A DNA stretch of 64,000 nucleotides from G963677085 sp963677085 (GCA_963677085.2 CAXXFH010000004.1:2418001-2482000); one strand, 5' to 3'; shown: positions 1 through 9,900, numbered from the stretch's first letter. Made by a program: numbers and translations. Notes: a model not told the origin generated them from the letters alone.

Positions 1-70
1 TGCGGAGTCTGCGCAAATTGCCGTTCCCTTGAAAGGGCCGTTCGTGGTATACCCTGACGGTTCGTTTGGG

Positions 71-110
71 GTGTCACTGGCTGTGCTTGTCAGCCAGTGC
101 CGCTGGGTAT
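71..110. repeat. Dispersed palindromic repeat, CACTGGCTG family
   Basis: Perfect 9-bp inverted repeat CACTGGCTG / CAGCCAGTG separated by 7 bases. Related copies occur at 46251-46308, 62053-62113 and 63673-63717, with weaker ones at 24613-24640 and 38570-38630. It is an extragenic palindrome, presumably REP-like. Confidence 0.7.
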
Positions 111-143
111 GTAAGCTACCCAGGGCATCCAAGAAGAAAAATT

Positions 144-157
144 GACGAAGCACTAGC
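144..157 (+). repeat. Short dispersed motif GACAAAGCACTAG (variant)
   Basis: GACGAAGCACTAGC. Other copies are at 5608-5621, 46329-46341, 47721-47734 and, on the reverse strand, 62026-62037. Function unknown. Confidence 0.5.
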
Positions 158-179
158 CGACCCCGAAAAAGTCTGATCC

Positions 180-1232
180 ATGGACAAGACACAGACCATC
201 CAAATTGCCGGTCGACCAGTTGGTTTGGGGCATCCCTGTTTCTTGATCGCCGAAGTGGGCATGGCCCACGACGGCAGCCTGGGTGCCGCCCATGCCTATA
301 TCGATGCCGTGGCCGACAGCCGTGTCGATGCGATCAAATTCCAGACACACGTGGCCGAAGCCGAGTCGACTCCCGGCGAGCCGTTTCGTGTGAAGTTCTC
401 CAAGCAAGACGCCAGTCGCTACGGCTATTGGCAACGCACGGCCTTTACGGCCGAGCAGTGGCAGGGGTTGGCCGACCACTGTGCCGAGCAAGGTTTGATC
501 TTTCTCAGTTCGCCGTTCTCGATCGAAGCGGTCGAGCTGCTCGACCAGATCGGCATGCCGGCCTGGAAGGTGGCCGCCGGCGAAACGTCCACGTTGCCGA
601 TGCTTCGAGCGATGGCCGAGACGGGCCGGCCCGTGTTGCTTTCCTCGGGCATGAGCCCAATGAGCGAACTCGACGCCGCGGTGGCTTGCGTCGGCGAAAC
701 CGGTGCGCCGGTGGCCGTTTTTCAGTGTACGACCGCATATCCCTGTCCGCCGGAAAAAATCGGGCTAAACGTGCTCGACGAATTGCGATCGCGATATGCT
801 TGTCCCGTCGGGCTGTCGGATCACTCCGGTGCTATTTACGCTGGCCTGGCGGCTGCTACGCTCGGGGCCAACCTGCTTGAAGTGCATATCACGTTTTCCC
901 GCGACTGTTTCGGCCCCGACGTGCCAGCCTCGCTGACTCCCACGGAGTTGAAGCAACTGGCCGACGGCGTGCGTTTCATCGAGACCATGCTTGCTCATCC
1001 CGTAGACAAAGACGCCGTGGCCGAAGAGATGGCCGGCTTGCGGCGAACGTTCAACAAGAGTGTCGTGCTGCGTTGCGACCTGCCCGCGGGTCATCGACTT
1101 GCGATGCACGACCTGGCGATTCGCAAACCGGGGACGGGCATTGCAGCCGCACGGCTGGATGCCGTGGTAGGGCGAACGCTGCAGCGCGCCGTCGAAGCGA
1201 ACATACCCTTGATGGAGGACGACCTTGGCTAA
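180..1232 (+). CDS. neuB: N-acetylneuraminate synthase family protein (NeuB-like)
   Basis: Condenses phosphoenolpyruvate with an N-acetylated hexosamine (ManNAc or a 6-deoxy derivative) to give a nine-carbon nonulosonic acid in the cytoplasm. The 350-residue product has the expected two parts. The first is a TIM barrel with IAEVGMAHDG near the N terminus, IKFQTH, the VGLSDHSG motif and the LEVHITFSRDCFGPD motif, which match the PEP- and metal-binding motifs of the family. The second is a C-terminal antifreeze-like SAF domain (about residues 285-345). It overlaps the downstream neuC by 8 bases, so both are probably co-translated. Sequence alone does not decide between sialic, legionaminic and pseudaminic acid precursors. 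No cytidylyltransferase (NeuA) is in the window; it may lie upstream. Confidence 0.93.
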   Translation: MDKTQTIQIAGRPVGLGHPCFLIAEVGMAHDGSLGAAHAYIDAVADSRVDAIKFQTHVAEAESTPGEPFRVKFSKQDASRYGYWQRTAFTAEQWQGLADHCAEQGLIFLSSPFSIEAVELLDQIGMPAWKVAAGETSTLPMLRAMAETGRPVLLSSGMSPMSELDAAVACVGETGAPVAVFQCTTAYPCPPEKIGLNVLDELRSRYACPVGLSDHSGAIYAGLAAATLGANLLEVHITFSRDCFGPDVPASLTPTELKQLADGVRFIETMLAHPVDKDAVAEEMAGLRRTFNKSVVLRCDLPAGHRLAMHDLAIRKPGTGIAAARLDAVVGRTLQRAVEANIPLMEDDLG

Positions 1233-2430
1233 CTCACCTCGCCGCAAAGTGTGTGTGTTGCTCGTCGATCGGGCAAACTACTCGCGCCTGAAGCCTGCGA
1301 TGCGGGCCATTCAGCAGCATCCCGAACTCGAGTTGCAGACGATCGTCTCCGGCACCATGGTCCTCGATCGCTTTTCGCGACCGGTCGATATTGTTCGCGG
1401 CGATGGTTTTCCCGTCGACGCCGAAGTCTTCATGGAACTCGAAGGCTCGCGCCCGGTAACGATGGCCAAGTCGGTGGGTGTGGGGGTGATCGAGTTTTCC
1501 AGCACACTCCAGCGTTTACGACCCGACGTTTTCTTGGTCAACGGCGACCGCTATGAAGCCCTGGCCGCGACGATCGCCGGCGCGTTCCTCAATCTATGCT
1601 TGGTGCACGTTCAGGGCGGCGAGGTCTCGGGCTCGATCGATGAAAGCACGCGACACGCGATGACCAAGTTCGCGCACTTCCATCTGCCGGCTACCCAACG
1701 AGCATCCGACTACCTGGTGCGCATGGGCGAGCGGCCGGAGACGATTCTCAACGTAGGTTGCCCTGGTAGCGACTTGGCGCTGCAACTCGACCGAACGTTG
1801 ACTTCCGAGATGATCAACTCGCGGGGAAGCGGTGCGGAGATCGACGTAACACGACCGTTTTTGCTGAGCCTGTTTCATCCTACCACGACCGAGTTCGCCG
1901 ACGCTCGCCAACAGATGGTCGCATTGCTTGCGGCGCTGGATCGACTTGCGATGCCTACGGTACTCTTGTGGCCAAACATCGACGCTGGGGCCGACCAGAT
2001 CAGCAAGGCCATTCGCCGGTTCCGCGACCAGCGTCAACCCGACTGGCTGCGGACGGTGATTAACCTGCAACCGGAGTGCTATCTGAAGGTTCTCGCCAAT
2101 GCGGCCTGTGCGGTGGGCAACTCGAGCAGCTTCATCCGCGACGGAAGCTTCCTGGGCACGCCGGTCGTGCAGGTGGGCAACCGCCAAGCGGGAAGGGAAT
2201 GGGCAGAAAACGCTATCCCGGCCGCTGCCGAGGTCGACCAGATCGTGGCCGCAGTGCGCTATCAACTGGCCCACGGCTACTACGGACCGAGCACTCTCTA
2301 CGGCGACGGCCACGTGAGCCGACGCATCGCCGACTCGCTCGCCCGACTCGTGCCCTACACGCAGAAGCAACTCAGCTACGCAACCGAAACCACCGTCGGC
2401 AAGCAAGATCGGCAGCATCGCGCGGCGTGA
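1225..2430 (+). CDS. neuC: UDP-N-acetylglucosamine 2-epimerase (hydrolysing), NeuC-like
   Basis: Predicted to hydrolyse and epimerise UDP-GlcNAc (or a derivative) to the ManNAc-type sugar used by the upstream NeuB. The 401 residues cover the whole GT-B-like epimerase fold: an N-terminal RANYSRLKPAM motif, LVNGDRYEAL, VHVQGGEVSGSIDESTRHAMTK, NVGCPGSD, and a C-terminal GNSSSFIRDGSFLGTP nucleotide-binding motif. The start is a TTG at 1225 inside the end of neuB. A GGAGG sequence at 1214-1218 at good spacing supports it, and no better ATG is available near the conserved N terminus. The C-terminal 25 or so residues are poorly conserved. The family also includes legionaminic-type enzymes, so the exact sugar is uncertain. 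Confidence 0.9.
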   Translation: MANSPRRKVCVLLVDRANYSRLKPAMRAIQQHPELELQTIVSGTMVLDRFSRPVDIVRGDGFPVDAEVFMELEGSRPVTMAKSVGVGVIEFSSTLQRLRPDVFLVNGDRYEALAATIAGAFLNLCLVHVQGGEVSGSIDESTRHAMTKFAHFHLPATQRASDYLVRMGERPETILNVGCPGSDLALQLDRTLTSEMINSRGSGAEIDVTRPFLLSLFHPTTTEFADARQQMVALLAALDRLAMPTVLLWPNIDAGADQISKAIRRFRDQRQPDWLRTVINLQPECYLKVLANAACAVGNSSSFIRDGSFLGTPVVQVGNRQAGREWAENAIPAAAEVDQIVAAVRYQLAHGYYGPSTLYGDGHVSRRIADSLARLVPYTQKQLSYATETTVGKQDRQHRAA

Positions 2431-2460
2431 AAAGTTGTTTCCTCCCCTCGTTTGCCCTCT

Positions 2461-2587
2461 CGTTCCCACGCTTTGCGTGGGAACGCGCGCCCCGACACTT
2501 TGCGTCGAGACTCGCCAAGCGTGCGTCTGCTTGCGATTCCACGACGCGAAGCGTCTGAATCGGGTTCCCACGCAAAGCGTGGGAACC
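2461..2587. repeat. Two hairpin repeats GTTCCCACGC-nnn-GCGTGGGAAC
   Basis: A perfect 11-bp stem with a TTT loop lies at 2461-2485, and a second with an AAA loop at 2563-2587. A smaller hairpin, GACGC-GAA-GCGTC, lies at 2543-2555. They follow neuC directly and precede the insertion sequence. They may help end neuC transcription, but neither is followed by a run of T, so they are listed as dispersed palindromes rather than as terminators. Confidence 0.7.
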
Positions 2588-2627
2588 AGGAAACGCTTCG
2601 CGCGGGAACCAGGAAAGACAGCGCGGC

Positions 2628-3907
2628 CAGGAGAAATGCAAAGTCACCTGGGCGGGTTGAATCCGAGGCGGGAGAGGGTGGAGCGGGGCCGCCATTGGAT
2701 TCGTTCGGCGGTTGCCCGAAGGGGTTCGCCTGGAGGGTGGATCAGGCGGAGGACGGCCAGAGCGGCGTTGGTCAGCGAAGCGAACGCCTCGGCCAGGCCG
2801 GGCCGCTTGGTGTAGTGGCGATCTTCGTCCCACCAGCGGTCCTTGACGAAATGAAGGCAGTTTTCCACCTGCCAGTGGTCACGAATGGTGGCCTGGAGTT
2901 CACGCGGCGTGACCGAATCGGGCTCCAGACTGGTGATGAAGTACCGGCTTTCGCAGGAAAGGAGCGTGCCCTCCGCCGAGCGCACTAAGCGATCAACCCG
3001 AATGCCGATCCGGCAGCCGGGAACGTTCAGATGCTCGCGGATATGCTCGGCGTCGTCGAGGTTGATCCAAAGCCTACGCGTTTCCCGATTCAGCCCCTTT
3101 TTTCGATGACTTCATGGGCCGGCTCGGTGGCCGTCTCCTGGAAAAAGCAGGTTTCCAAGGCGTCCAGCATGTCGGGCTGGTTCGCCTTGACTTGGAACAG
3201 GTAGTCGCAGCCGTGGGCTTGGAGAAGTTCGAGCAACGGCCGCTGGGCGTAGATCGCATCGCCGGTGAGCAGTTGCAGGGCAGGATAGGCCTCGAGCAAC
3301 TCAGCCAGATGCACTTTGAGACTCCCAGGCTCGTTGGTTTTGTCGCCGCCGATCGACCATTGGTCCAGCGTCAACTTGACCCGTTGCAGGAAAACATTGA
3401 GCATCTGCACGGGCGAGCCATCGGCGCCAAGTCCTTGGCGACACATCTTGCCGTCGACCGCCGCAGCCCAACGGCCCTCCTGATCGGCCAGGGCCGTGTT
3501 CAGCCATAGGGCGAACGCCTCGCGAAACTCGTCCAGACTGAGCCCGGCCAATGCCCTGGAAATGGTCGAGCCGCACGGGGATTTGTCGCGTGTAAATCCC
3601 CGTGGTTCCTTGAGTTCCTCCCAATTCGCATTCGCCCAACGTACCACCACGGCCATCTCGGTAATCCGCCCCAACAAGCCGAGAAACACCAAGGAAACGA
3701 TGCCGGAGAACGGATGCCTCACCCCCCTGGGGTCGCGTGGATCCGAAACCTTTGAGAATACCGCCTCCAACTGACTCAACGACGATGCGACCACGATACG
3801 GCCCTCCTTGAAACGTAGGAAACTCCCGCCGCAACTCCGCCACGGCCTTCCGTTTCTACGACCCAGCCCACCCCTTGGTTGGCAAAATAGACTTTGCATT
3901 TCTCCTG
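2628..3907 (-). mobile_element. ISAs1-family insertion sequence, 1280 bp
   Basis: The ends are perfect 18-bp inverted repeats: CAGGAGAAATGCAAAGTC at 2628-2645 and its complement at 3890-3907. They are bracketed by an identical 10-bp duplication. The only gene is a transposase of ISAs1 type on the reverse strand, whose stop codon lies within the left repeat. Size, ends and duplication fit ISAs1 elements. The intact ends suggest a fairly recent insertion, between neuC and a Tat-exported protein gene, and no reading frame is interrupted. Confidence 0.95.
2644..3794 (-). pseudogene. ISAs1-family transposase, split by a single frameshift
   Basis: DDE transposase of the ISAs1 family, about 383 residues if the frames are joined, which is the usual length. 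The start is taken as the GTG at 3794, preceded by a strong AAGGAGGG; the family motif LEAVFSKVSDPRDPRG follows within 10 residues. The first frame (3794-3090) carries the first two acidic residues (AAAVDGKM and LLTGDAIYAQRPLL). It then stops after a run of six A and four G (forward positions 3094-3103). Reading one base back continues as LNRETRRLWINLDDAEHI and on to the third catalytic residue in HWQVENCLHFVKDRWW. The catalytic triad is therefore divided between two frames. The most likely explanation is an inactivating indel in a homopolymer. A sequencing error or ribosomal slippage on the A-run is possible, but ISAs1 transposases are normally a single frame. Confidence 0.85.
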
Positions 3908-4001
3908 ACAGCGCGGCCGGGCAATTTGCGTCTCGGTTTTTGGCATGGTAAGATGCCCTCCGCTGCCCGATTTGTCTGTTGTTTTCCCGGGAGATCGAAG
4001 C

Positions 4002-5294
4002 ATGTCGCACTACCGTAGCGTATTTACCCGTCGTCAGATGCTTCAAACGGCCGCTCTCAGTGGATTAGCTAGTGTGACTGTGCCGCGGTTGCTTCGAGGT
4101 GAGGATGCCAAGCCGGAGTATCCGCCGCAGCGGACGATCACCCGAGGACCGAAGCATCATTGGTTCGCCTACTACGACAAGCTGGAGTTCGATCCCTCGG
4201 GTCGTTACTGCCTGGGCATGGAAGTCGACTTCGAGCACCGCAGTCCCACGCCCGACGACGTGATCAAAATGGGCATCGTCGACCTCGAAGACGGCGACCG
4301 TTGGATCGAATTGGGCGAAAGTCGCAGTTGGGGTTGGCAGCAGGGTTGCATGTTGCAGTGGATTCCGGGTTCCGATCGTGAGGTGCTCTGGAACGATCGC
4401 CAGGGTGATCGCTTCGTGTGCCATGTGTTCGACATGAAGTCGCGCAAGCGGCGTACGGTGCCGCATCCGATTTACTGTCTGAGCCCCGATGGCCGAACGG
4501 CGTTTGCCGCCGACTTCCGGCGGATCAACGACATGCGTCCTGGCTACGGCTATGCTGGCCTGCCCGACCCGTATGCCGATGATCTGGCACCAAAGGATTC
4601 GGGCATCTTCAAAGTCGATCTCGTCACGGGCAAACAAGAGTTGATCGTTCCGTTGGCCGAGGTGGCGAAGTATCCGTTGCCGAAGAAGAATCCTTACTTT
4701 CCGCAAGACGAGATGCCTAAGGCCAAGCACTATTTCAACCACTTGCTGGTCAATACCGACGGCACGCGGTTGGAGTTCTTGCATCGTTGGCGACCGGCAG
4801 GCCAGAAACGCTGGCTGACGCGGATGTTCACCTGCAACCCCGACGGCTCCGAGCTGCGCACGGTGATCGACACGGGCATGGCGTCGCACTTCATTTGGCG
4901 CGACCCGTCGCACATTCTCTGCTGGGCCCGCGATCCTTCGCACGGCGACAAGTTCTATGTGTACGAAGACAAACCGGCCGGCTCGATCGAAGTCGTGGGC
5001 CCCGACGCAATGACCCGCGACGGCCACTGCACTTATCTGCCCAGCACCGATTGGATTCTCAACGACACGTATCCCGACCGGCAACGACAACAGCACGTGT
5101 TTTTGTATCATGTGCCGACGGGCAAGCGGATCGAGATCGGCAGTTTCTTTCAGCCGCCGCAATACCGTGGCGAATGGCGTGTCGACTGCCACCCGCGTCA
5201 CAGTCCCGACGGCAACTTTGTGGTTGTCGACACACCGCATACCGGCCAGGGTCGGCAACTGCATTTGATCGACATTCGTTCGATCGTTGGATAA
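4002..5294 (+). CDS. Tat-exported beta-propeller-like protein of unknown function
   Basis: The 430-residue product begins with a twin-arginine signal (FTRRQMLQTAALSGLASVTVP), so it is probably exported folded to the periplasm. The rest shows repeating strand-rich blocks with DPSGRY, SPDGRTAF, NPDGSEL and SPDGNFVVV. These resemble the PD40/TolB type of beta-propeller repeat, also seen in oligogalacturonate-lyase-like proteins. The ATG at 4002 is chosen because an upstream in-frame ATG (3945) would place 19 unlikely residues before the signal peptide. It stands alone, 94 bases after the insertion sequence, which may have separated it from its original upstream region. The substrate is not evident. 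Confidence 0.75.
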   Translation: MSHYRSVFTRRQMLQTAALSGLASVTVPRLLRGEDAKPEYPPQRTITRGPKHHWFAYYDKLEFDPSGRYCLGMEVDFEHRSPTPDDVIKMGIVDLEDGDRWIELGESRSWGWQQGCMLQWIPGSDREVLWNDRQGDRFVCHVFDMKSRKRRTVPHPIYCLSPDGRTAFAADFRRINDMRPGYGYAGLPDPYADDLAPKDSGIFKVDLVTGKQELIVPLAEVAKYPLPKKNPYFPQDEMPKAKHYFNHLLVNTDGTRLEFLHRWRPAGQKRWLTRMFTCNPDGSELRTVIDTGMASHFIWRDPSHILCWARDPSHGDKFYVYEDKPAGSIEVVGPDAMTRDGHCTYLPSTDWILNDTYPDRQRQQHVFLYHVPTGKRIEIGSFFQPPQYRGEWRVDCHPRHSPDGNFVVVDTPHTGQGRQLHLIDIRSIVG

Positions 5295-5520
5295 ACAGAC
5301 GCGAACGGCTGCGTGTCGGCTTTCTCGGCCCACGCCGTGGGTGTTCACCCCGTAAATCGGTGGTGTGGCGCTGGCGCCGCCTCTTCCATTATGCGAAAAT
5401 TCGCTAATAATATAGGGGAGTCGCAATGCGGTGCGCGTGCTTTCCTATTTTGTGCTGCTTATCTGAAGGCGCCGATCGCGCGTAACACTTTGGCGCTTTG
5501 TCGAATTTCGCTTAACGGGT

Positions 5521-5551
5521 GGGGTGCCATGCTCACGCTTGTGTGGGCATG
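5521..5551 (+). repeat. Dispersed repeat GGTGCCATGCYCACGCTTG
   Basis: Same element as at 46098-46128 and in the inverted pair 36960-37038. The core is an imperfect hairpin built from CATGCTCACGC and GTGTGGGCATG. Confidence 0.75.
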
Positions 5552-5607
5552 AAATCCCGACAAACATGGCCCGCAAGCGTGGCCAGGGCACACGTGTATT
5601 TAAGATG

Positions 5608-5621
5608 GACAAAGCACTAGC
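5608..5621 (+). repeat. Short dispersed motif GACAAAGCACTAG
   Basis: Exact copy GACAAAGCACTAGC in the ercA upstream region, not associated with a stop codon here. Other copies in the window are at 144, 46329, 47721 and 62026. Confidence 0.5.
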
Positions 5622-5778
5622 CCGGATTGTCTATGCCGGGTCACTCGGGGCATGTAGGTCTTTGGTGGGGCGTCGCAGGCCGCGACGCTGGCTCGTCGCT
5701 CTCGCCAGGAAGACAAGTACGTGGTAGCTATCGAAGGACTACCGGGACTTCTTCCCGATAGTTGCGAGGGCGATAACC

Positions 5779-6945
5779 ATGACACCGCGTAGCCGAAGCG
5801 AACTGCGGAAATTCCTTGCTCCGGAGTTTATTTTTGGCGAAGGGGCGTTGGAACTTGCAGGACAATATGCCAAGAAGCTGGGGGTAAACAAGGTGCTCGT
5901 GGTCAGCGATCCGGGCGTGATCGCTGCTGGCTGGACCGACCGGGTAATGGCCGATTTCGAGGAGGTGGGTCTCAAATCGGCTCTCTTCCGCGACGTTACG
6001 TCGAACCCTCGTGCAGCGGAAGTGATGGCCGGTGCCGAGGTCTGGCGCCGCGAAGAATGCGACGGTCTGATCGCCGTTGGCGGAGGCAGTCCTCTCGACT
6101 GTGCGAAGGGGATCGGGGTGGTAGTTTCCAACGGCCGCCCGATCATCGAGTTCGCCGGCGTGGACCGGATCGCGATGCCCATGCCGCCTTTGATCTGCGT
6201 GCCCACGACAGGTGGAACCGCGGCCGACGTTTCCCAGTTCGCCATTATCATGGACGGGGAACAGCATCGTAAATTGGCCATCATTAGCAAAGCCGTGGTG
6301 CCCGATTTATCGTTGATTGATCCCCAAACGCTCACCACCATGGACCCGTGGCTTACCGCCTGCACCGGGATCGATGCCCTGGTTCATGGAGTCGAAGCGT
6401 ACGTCTCTTCGGGGCATTCGCCCATCACCGACACCCATGCCCTGGAAGCCATTCGTTTGGTGTCGAGCAGTTTGCTCGATTGCTTGGCTGATCCCGACAA
6501 CGTGCCGAAACGTGCCCGGGTGATGTTGGGCTCGCTGCAGGCTGGCCTGGCGTTTTCCAACGCCAGCCTGGGCGGCGTTCACGCCATGGCCCACAGCCTG
6601 GGCGGGGCGTTGGATCTGCCTCACGGTGAGTGCAACGCGATGCTTGTCGATCACGTCGTGGCGTTCAACTTTCCCGAGGCGGCCGAGCGCTACCGGCGCA
6701 TCGGCGAAGCAATGGGCATGGACCTCTGCAAGATGAACGCCGAGGAGGCGAAACAGGCGATCCTCGGCGAAATCCGACGACTTCGAGAAGCCGCCGGAAT
6801 ATGTGACACGTTGGGCGCCAAGGGCGTTCACCGCTCCGAGATTCCCGAACTCTCGCGGTTTGCGATGGAAGACCCCTGCATGCTCACCAATCCGCGGTTG
6901 CCCAAACACCGTGACATTGAGGTGATCTATGAAGAATCCCTCTGA
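5779..6945 (+). CDS. ercA: Iron-containing alcohol dehydrogenase, ErcA-like
   Basis: Group III (iron-dependent) alcohol dehydrogenase fold, 388 residues. The NAD-binding GGGSPLDCAKG motif is present, as are the expected metal ligands D199, H203, H268 and H282 (DALVH, GVHAMAH, LPHGEC). It therefore looks catalytically competent. Its closest described relatives, judged from the C-terminal LTNPR...RDIEVIYEESL pattern, are ErcA proteins. In pseudomonads ErcA is required for regulation of ethanol oxidation and sits beside sensor kinases. Here it overlaps by 17 bases a giant PAS histidine kinase, which supports a signalling rather than a purely catabolic role. GAGGG at good spacing precedes the ATG. 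The substrate is unknown; a small alcohol or aldehyde is likely. Confidence 0.88.
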   Translation: MTPRSRSELRKFLAPEFIFGEGALELAGQYAKKLGVNKVLVVSDPGVIAAGWTDRVMADFEEVGLKSALFRDVTSNPRAAEVMAGAEVWRREECDGLIAVGGGSPLDCAKGIGVVVSNGRPIIEFAGVDRIAMPMPPLICVPTTGGTAADVSQFAIIMDGEQHRKLAIISKAVVPDLSLIDPQTLTTMDPWLTACTGIDALVHGVEAYVSSGHSPITDTHALEAIRLVSSSLLDCLADPDNVPKRARVMLGSLQAGLAFSNASLGGVHAMAHSLGGALDLPHGECNAMLVDHVVAFNFPEAAERYRRIGEAMGMDLCKMNAEEAKQAILGEIRRLREAAGICDTLGAKGVHRSEIPELSRFAMEDPCMLTNPRLPKHRDIEVIYEESL

Positions 6946-9900
6946 TAAGGATCACTCGCCGAATAGCGATCTGCCCTTGGGAGACGATTGGGTAGCGAGG
7001 CGAGATGCGATTCTCGGCCTCGGGGCGGATTCGGTTCACAAGAGCCACTATTCGTCGTTGCGCGAGCGTCTGACCGAACTGGAGCGGTTCCGGTCGCTCT
7101 TGGATATGAGTTCCGATCTGCTGTTTGTTCTTGACTTGACGACTGGTCGGATTTGCGATGTCAACCAGACTGCCTGTAGTCAATTGGGACACGAGCGGGC
7201 ATCGTTGCTTGAGACTCCATTTGTGGAGATATTCGACGAACAACAGCGGCCGGCCGTGGCCGCGGCGCTACGAGAGGTTGGCGATGAAGCGGGTGGTTCG
7301 ACGGCCTTGACCATCGAGTTGGTGGCTTCCGACGGCCGTCGTCGTTCGGCCGAATTGGCCATGCGCGAAGTGACCACCGGCGGTGCTTCTTTTGTTGTCG
7401 TTTCGGCACGCGACGTCACGGAACGACTGGCGGCAGAAAGAGAACTGCGCGAAAAGGAAGAACTATATCGCGTTCTGGTGGAAAACATTGACCTGGGAAT
7501 CACCCTGATCAATGCGGACCACGAGGTCGTAACGACAAACCTGAGACAGGGGGGGATGTTCGAGAAGCCGGGCAGCGAGTTCATCGGCCGGAAGTGTCAC
7601 GAGGAGTTCGAAAAACGTGGGCATATCTGTCCGCATTGCCCAGGCACTGTTGCCATGGCCACGGGGCAGAAAGCAGAGGTGGAGACGCAAGGCGTCCGCG
7701 ACGACGGCAGCCGCTTTGACGTTCGTTTGCAGGCGTTTCCGGTATGTGAACCCGACGGCACCATCTCGGGCTTCATTGAGGTGGTCGAAGACATTACGCA
7801 GCGAAAGGCGGCTGAAGCCACATTGCGTCTTACCCAGGCAACGGTGGATCACGCGGCCGACGCCCTATACTGGTACGGTTCCGACGGAGTTTTTGTCTAC
7901 GTCAACCAGGCCGCCTGCGATGCTTTGGGCTACGGCAAGGAGGAACTGCTGCAACTGCGAGTGGTTGACATCGACGCGGATCTTGACGAGCGGGCGTTCG
8001 CCGCCAGTTGGGTGGAAGTGAAGCGTACCGGCGAGCGGTTTCTAGAATCGCGTCACCGGAGGAAAGACGGCAGCATTTTTCCTGTTGAAATACGTGTCTC
8101 GCACCTGGAGATGGGAGACCGAGTGCTGCACTGTGCGTTCTGCCGCGACATCACGGAACGTAAACGTGCCGAAGAATCGCTGCGGATGACCCAGGCGGCG
8201 GTGGATACTACGGCCGACGCAGTATACTGGGTTCGTCCCGACGGCACATTCGAGTACGTCAACCAGGCCGCCTGCAACTCGTTGGGTTACAGCAAGGAGG
8301 AACTGCTGCAACTGCGAGTGTTCGACATCAATGTCGCCTCGGATTCCGGCGAGCAACCGTTCATCAACAGTTGGGCGGAGGTGCAGCGTGTCGGCGAGCG
8401 GCTTATGGAATCCCGTCACCGCAGGAAAGATGGTGGTACCTTTCCAGTTGAGGTCCGCGCCTGTCGCGTGGAGATGGGGAACCGAGAACTGCACTGTTCG
8501 TTCTGCCGCGACATCACGGAGCGCAAACAAGCCGAAGAGAGACTGCGGATGACCCAAGCGGCCGTGGATCACGCGGCCGACGCGTTTTTCTGGGTTCGTC
8601 CCGATGCCACATTCGAGTACGTCAACCGTGCCGCCTGCGACTCCTTGGGATACAGCAAGGAAGAACTGCTACAGCTACGGGTATTCGATATTGATCTGGA
8701 CTTCGACGAGGATATGTGGAAGGGATACTGGGCGGAGTTGAAGCGGCATGGCCACCTGCTTTTCGAGATACGTTTGCGGACGAAAGATGGGCGGATCATT
8801 CCCGCGGAAATACGGACCAACTACGTCGAGTTCGGCGGCCGGGAGTATAACTTCGCCTTCGCCCGCGACATCACGGAACGTCGCCAAGCGGAAAAAGCCC
8901 TGCAAGAGAGCGAAACCCGCTATCGGGCGATCTTCGAGACCGCAAAGGATGGCATCCTGCTTATGAAGGATGATCGGTTCGTGGAATGCAATCCGGAGAT
9001 GACGAGGTTGTTTGGGGCGTCCGAGGAGGAGATCCTTAACCGAACTCCCGGCGATTTTTCGCCACCATTCCAGCCCGATGGGCGTGAATCGAAGGAGGCG
9101 TCTCACGAAAACATTGACTTGGCTTTGAACGGCCACTCCCACCATTTCGAATGGAAGACTCAACAGCTCGACGGTACGTTGATCGACGTCGAAATCGCGC
9201 TGAACCACGTGGACCTGCCGTCGGGACGTCACCTCCACGCGATCCTACGCGACATCACCGAGCGCAAGCGAACCGAAGAGGCGCTACGGATGACCCAGGC
9301 GGCGGCGGATAACGCAGCCGACGCGCTTTTCTGGGTTCGTCCCGATGCCACATTCGAATACGTCAACCGTGCCGCCTGCGAATGCTTGGATTACAGCGAG
9401 GAAGAACTACTGCGGTTACGAGTATTCGACATCGATTTGAACTACGACGAGGAAACATGGAAAGGATACTGGGAAAGGTTGAAGCGGCATGGCCACTTGC
9501 TTTTTGAAACGCGTCTGCAAACGAAAGACGGACGGATCATTCCCGCGGAGATACGGACCAACTACGTCGAGTTCGGCGGCAGAGAGTACAACTTCGCCTT
9601 CGCCCGCGACATCACGCAGCGCAAGCAGGCGGAAGAAGCCCTGCAAGAGAGTGAAACTCGCTATCGGGCGATCTTCGAGGTCGCCCGCGACGGCGTCTTC
9701 CTGATAAAAGACGGGCATTACGTGGACTGCAACCCGGCAACGGAGGCGATGGTGCGAGCATCCAAGGAGGAGATCCTCGGCCGAACGCCGATCGATTTCG
9801 CGCCTCCGCGTCAGCCCGACGGGCGGGATTCGAAGGAAAAGGCCGGCGAATTGATCCGCCTGGTCGTGGAGGGCCAGCCCCAACGCTTCGAGTGGCGGAA

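Larger units (their letters stand above)
1..179. other. Intergenic region upstream of neuB with two dispersed repeats
   Basis: No gene is visible. The stretch holds a palindromic extragenic repeat (about 71-110) with a perfect 9-bp inverted repeat, CACTGGCTG at 75-83 and CAGCCAGTG at 91-99. It also holds a copy of the short dispersed motif GACAAAGCACTAG in the variant GACGAAGCACTAG at 144-156, ending about 23 bases before the neuB start. No convincing promoter or ribosome binding site was recognised. Confidence 0.6.
2618..3917. repeat. 10-bp target-site duplication flanking the IS element
   Basis: ACAGCGCGGC occurs at 2618-2627, immediately before the left inverted repeat, and again at 3908-3917, immediately after the right one. 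A 10-bp direct repeat is within the range of ISAs1-family insertions and shows that the element moved here by transposition. Confidence 0.95.
5295..5778. other. Intergenic region, 484 bp, with extragenic repeats
   Basis: No gene is supported. It contains a short palindrome GCGAAAATTCGC at 5393-5404, followed by an AT-rich stretch. It also holds a copy of the GTGCCATGCCCACGC repeat at 5521-5551 and the motif GACAAAGCACTAG at 5608-5620. Just before ercA lies an inverted pair CTATCG / CGATAG (about 5727-5762), which could form a leader hairpin. A promoter for the ercA signalling cluster is expected here, but none is clear enough to mark. Confidence 0.5.

Noticed and set aside
1594..2571. A 325-codon reverse frame overlapping neuC
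   Set aside because: Antisense to a well-supported epimerase; its start falls in extragenic repeats.
3090..3110. Programmed -1 frameshift in the transposase
   Set aside because: The A-run is not in the classical phase for tandem slippage, and ISAs1 transposases are single-frame, so an indel is the simpler reading; left as an alternative.
4065..5426. A 453-codon open frame on the reverse strand
   Set aside because: It is antisense to the Tat-exported protein gene, whose signal peptide and repeats are convincing; long antisense frames are common in GC-rich DNA.
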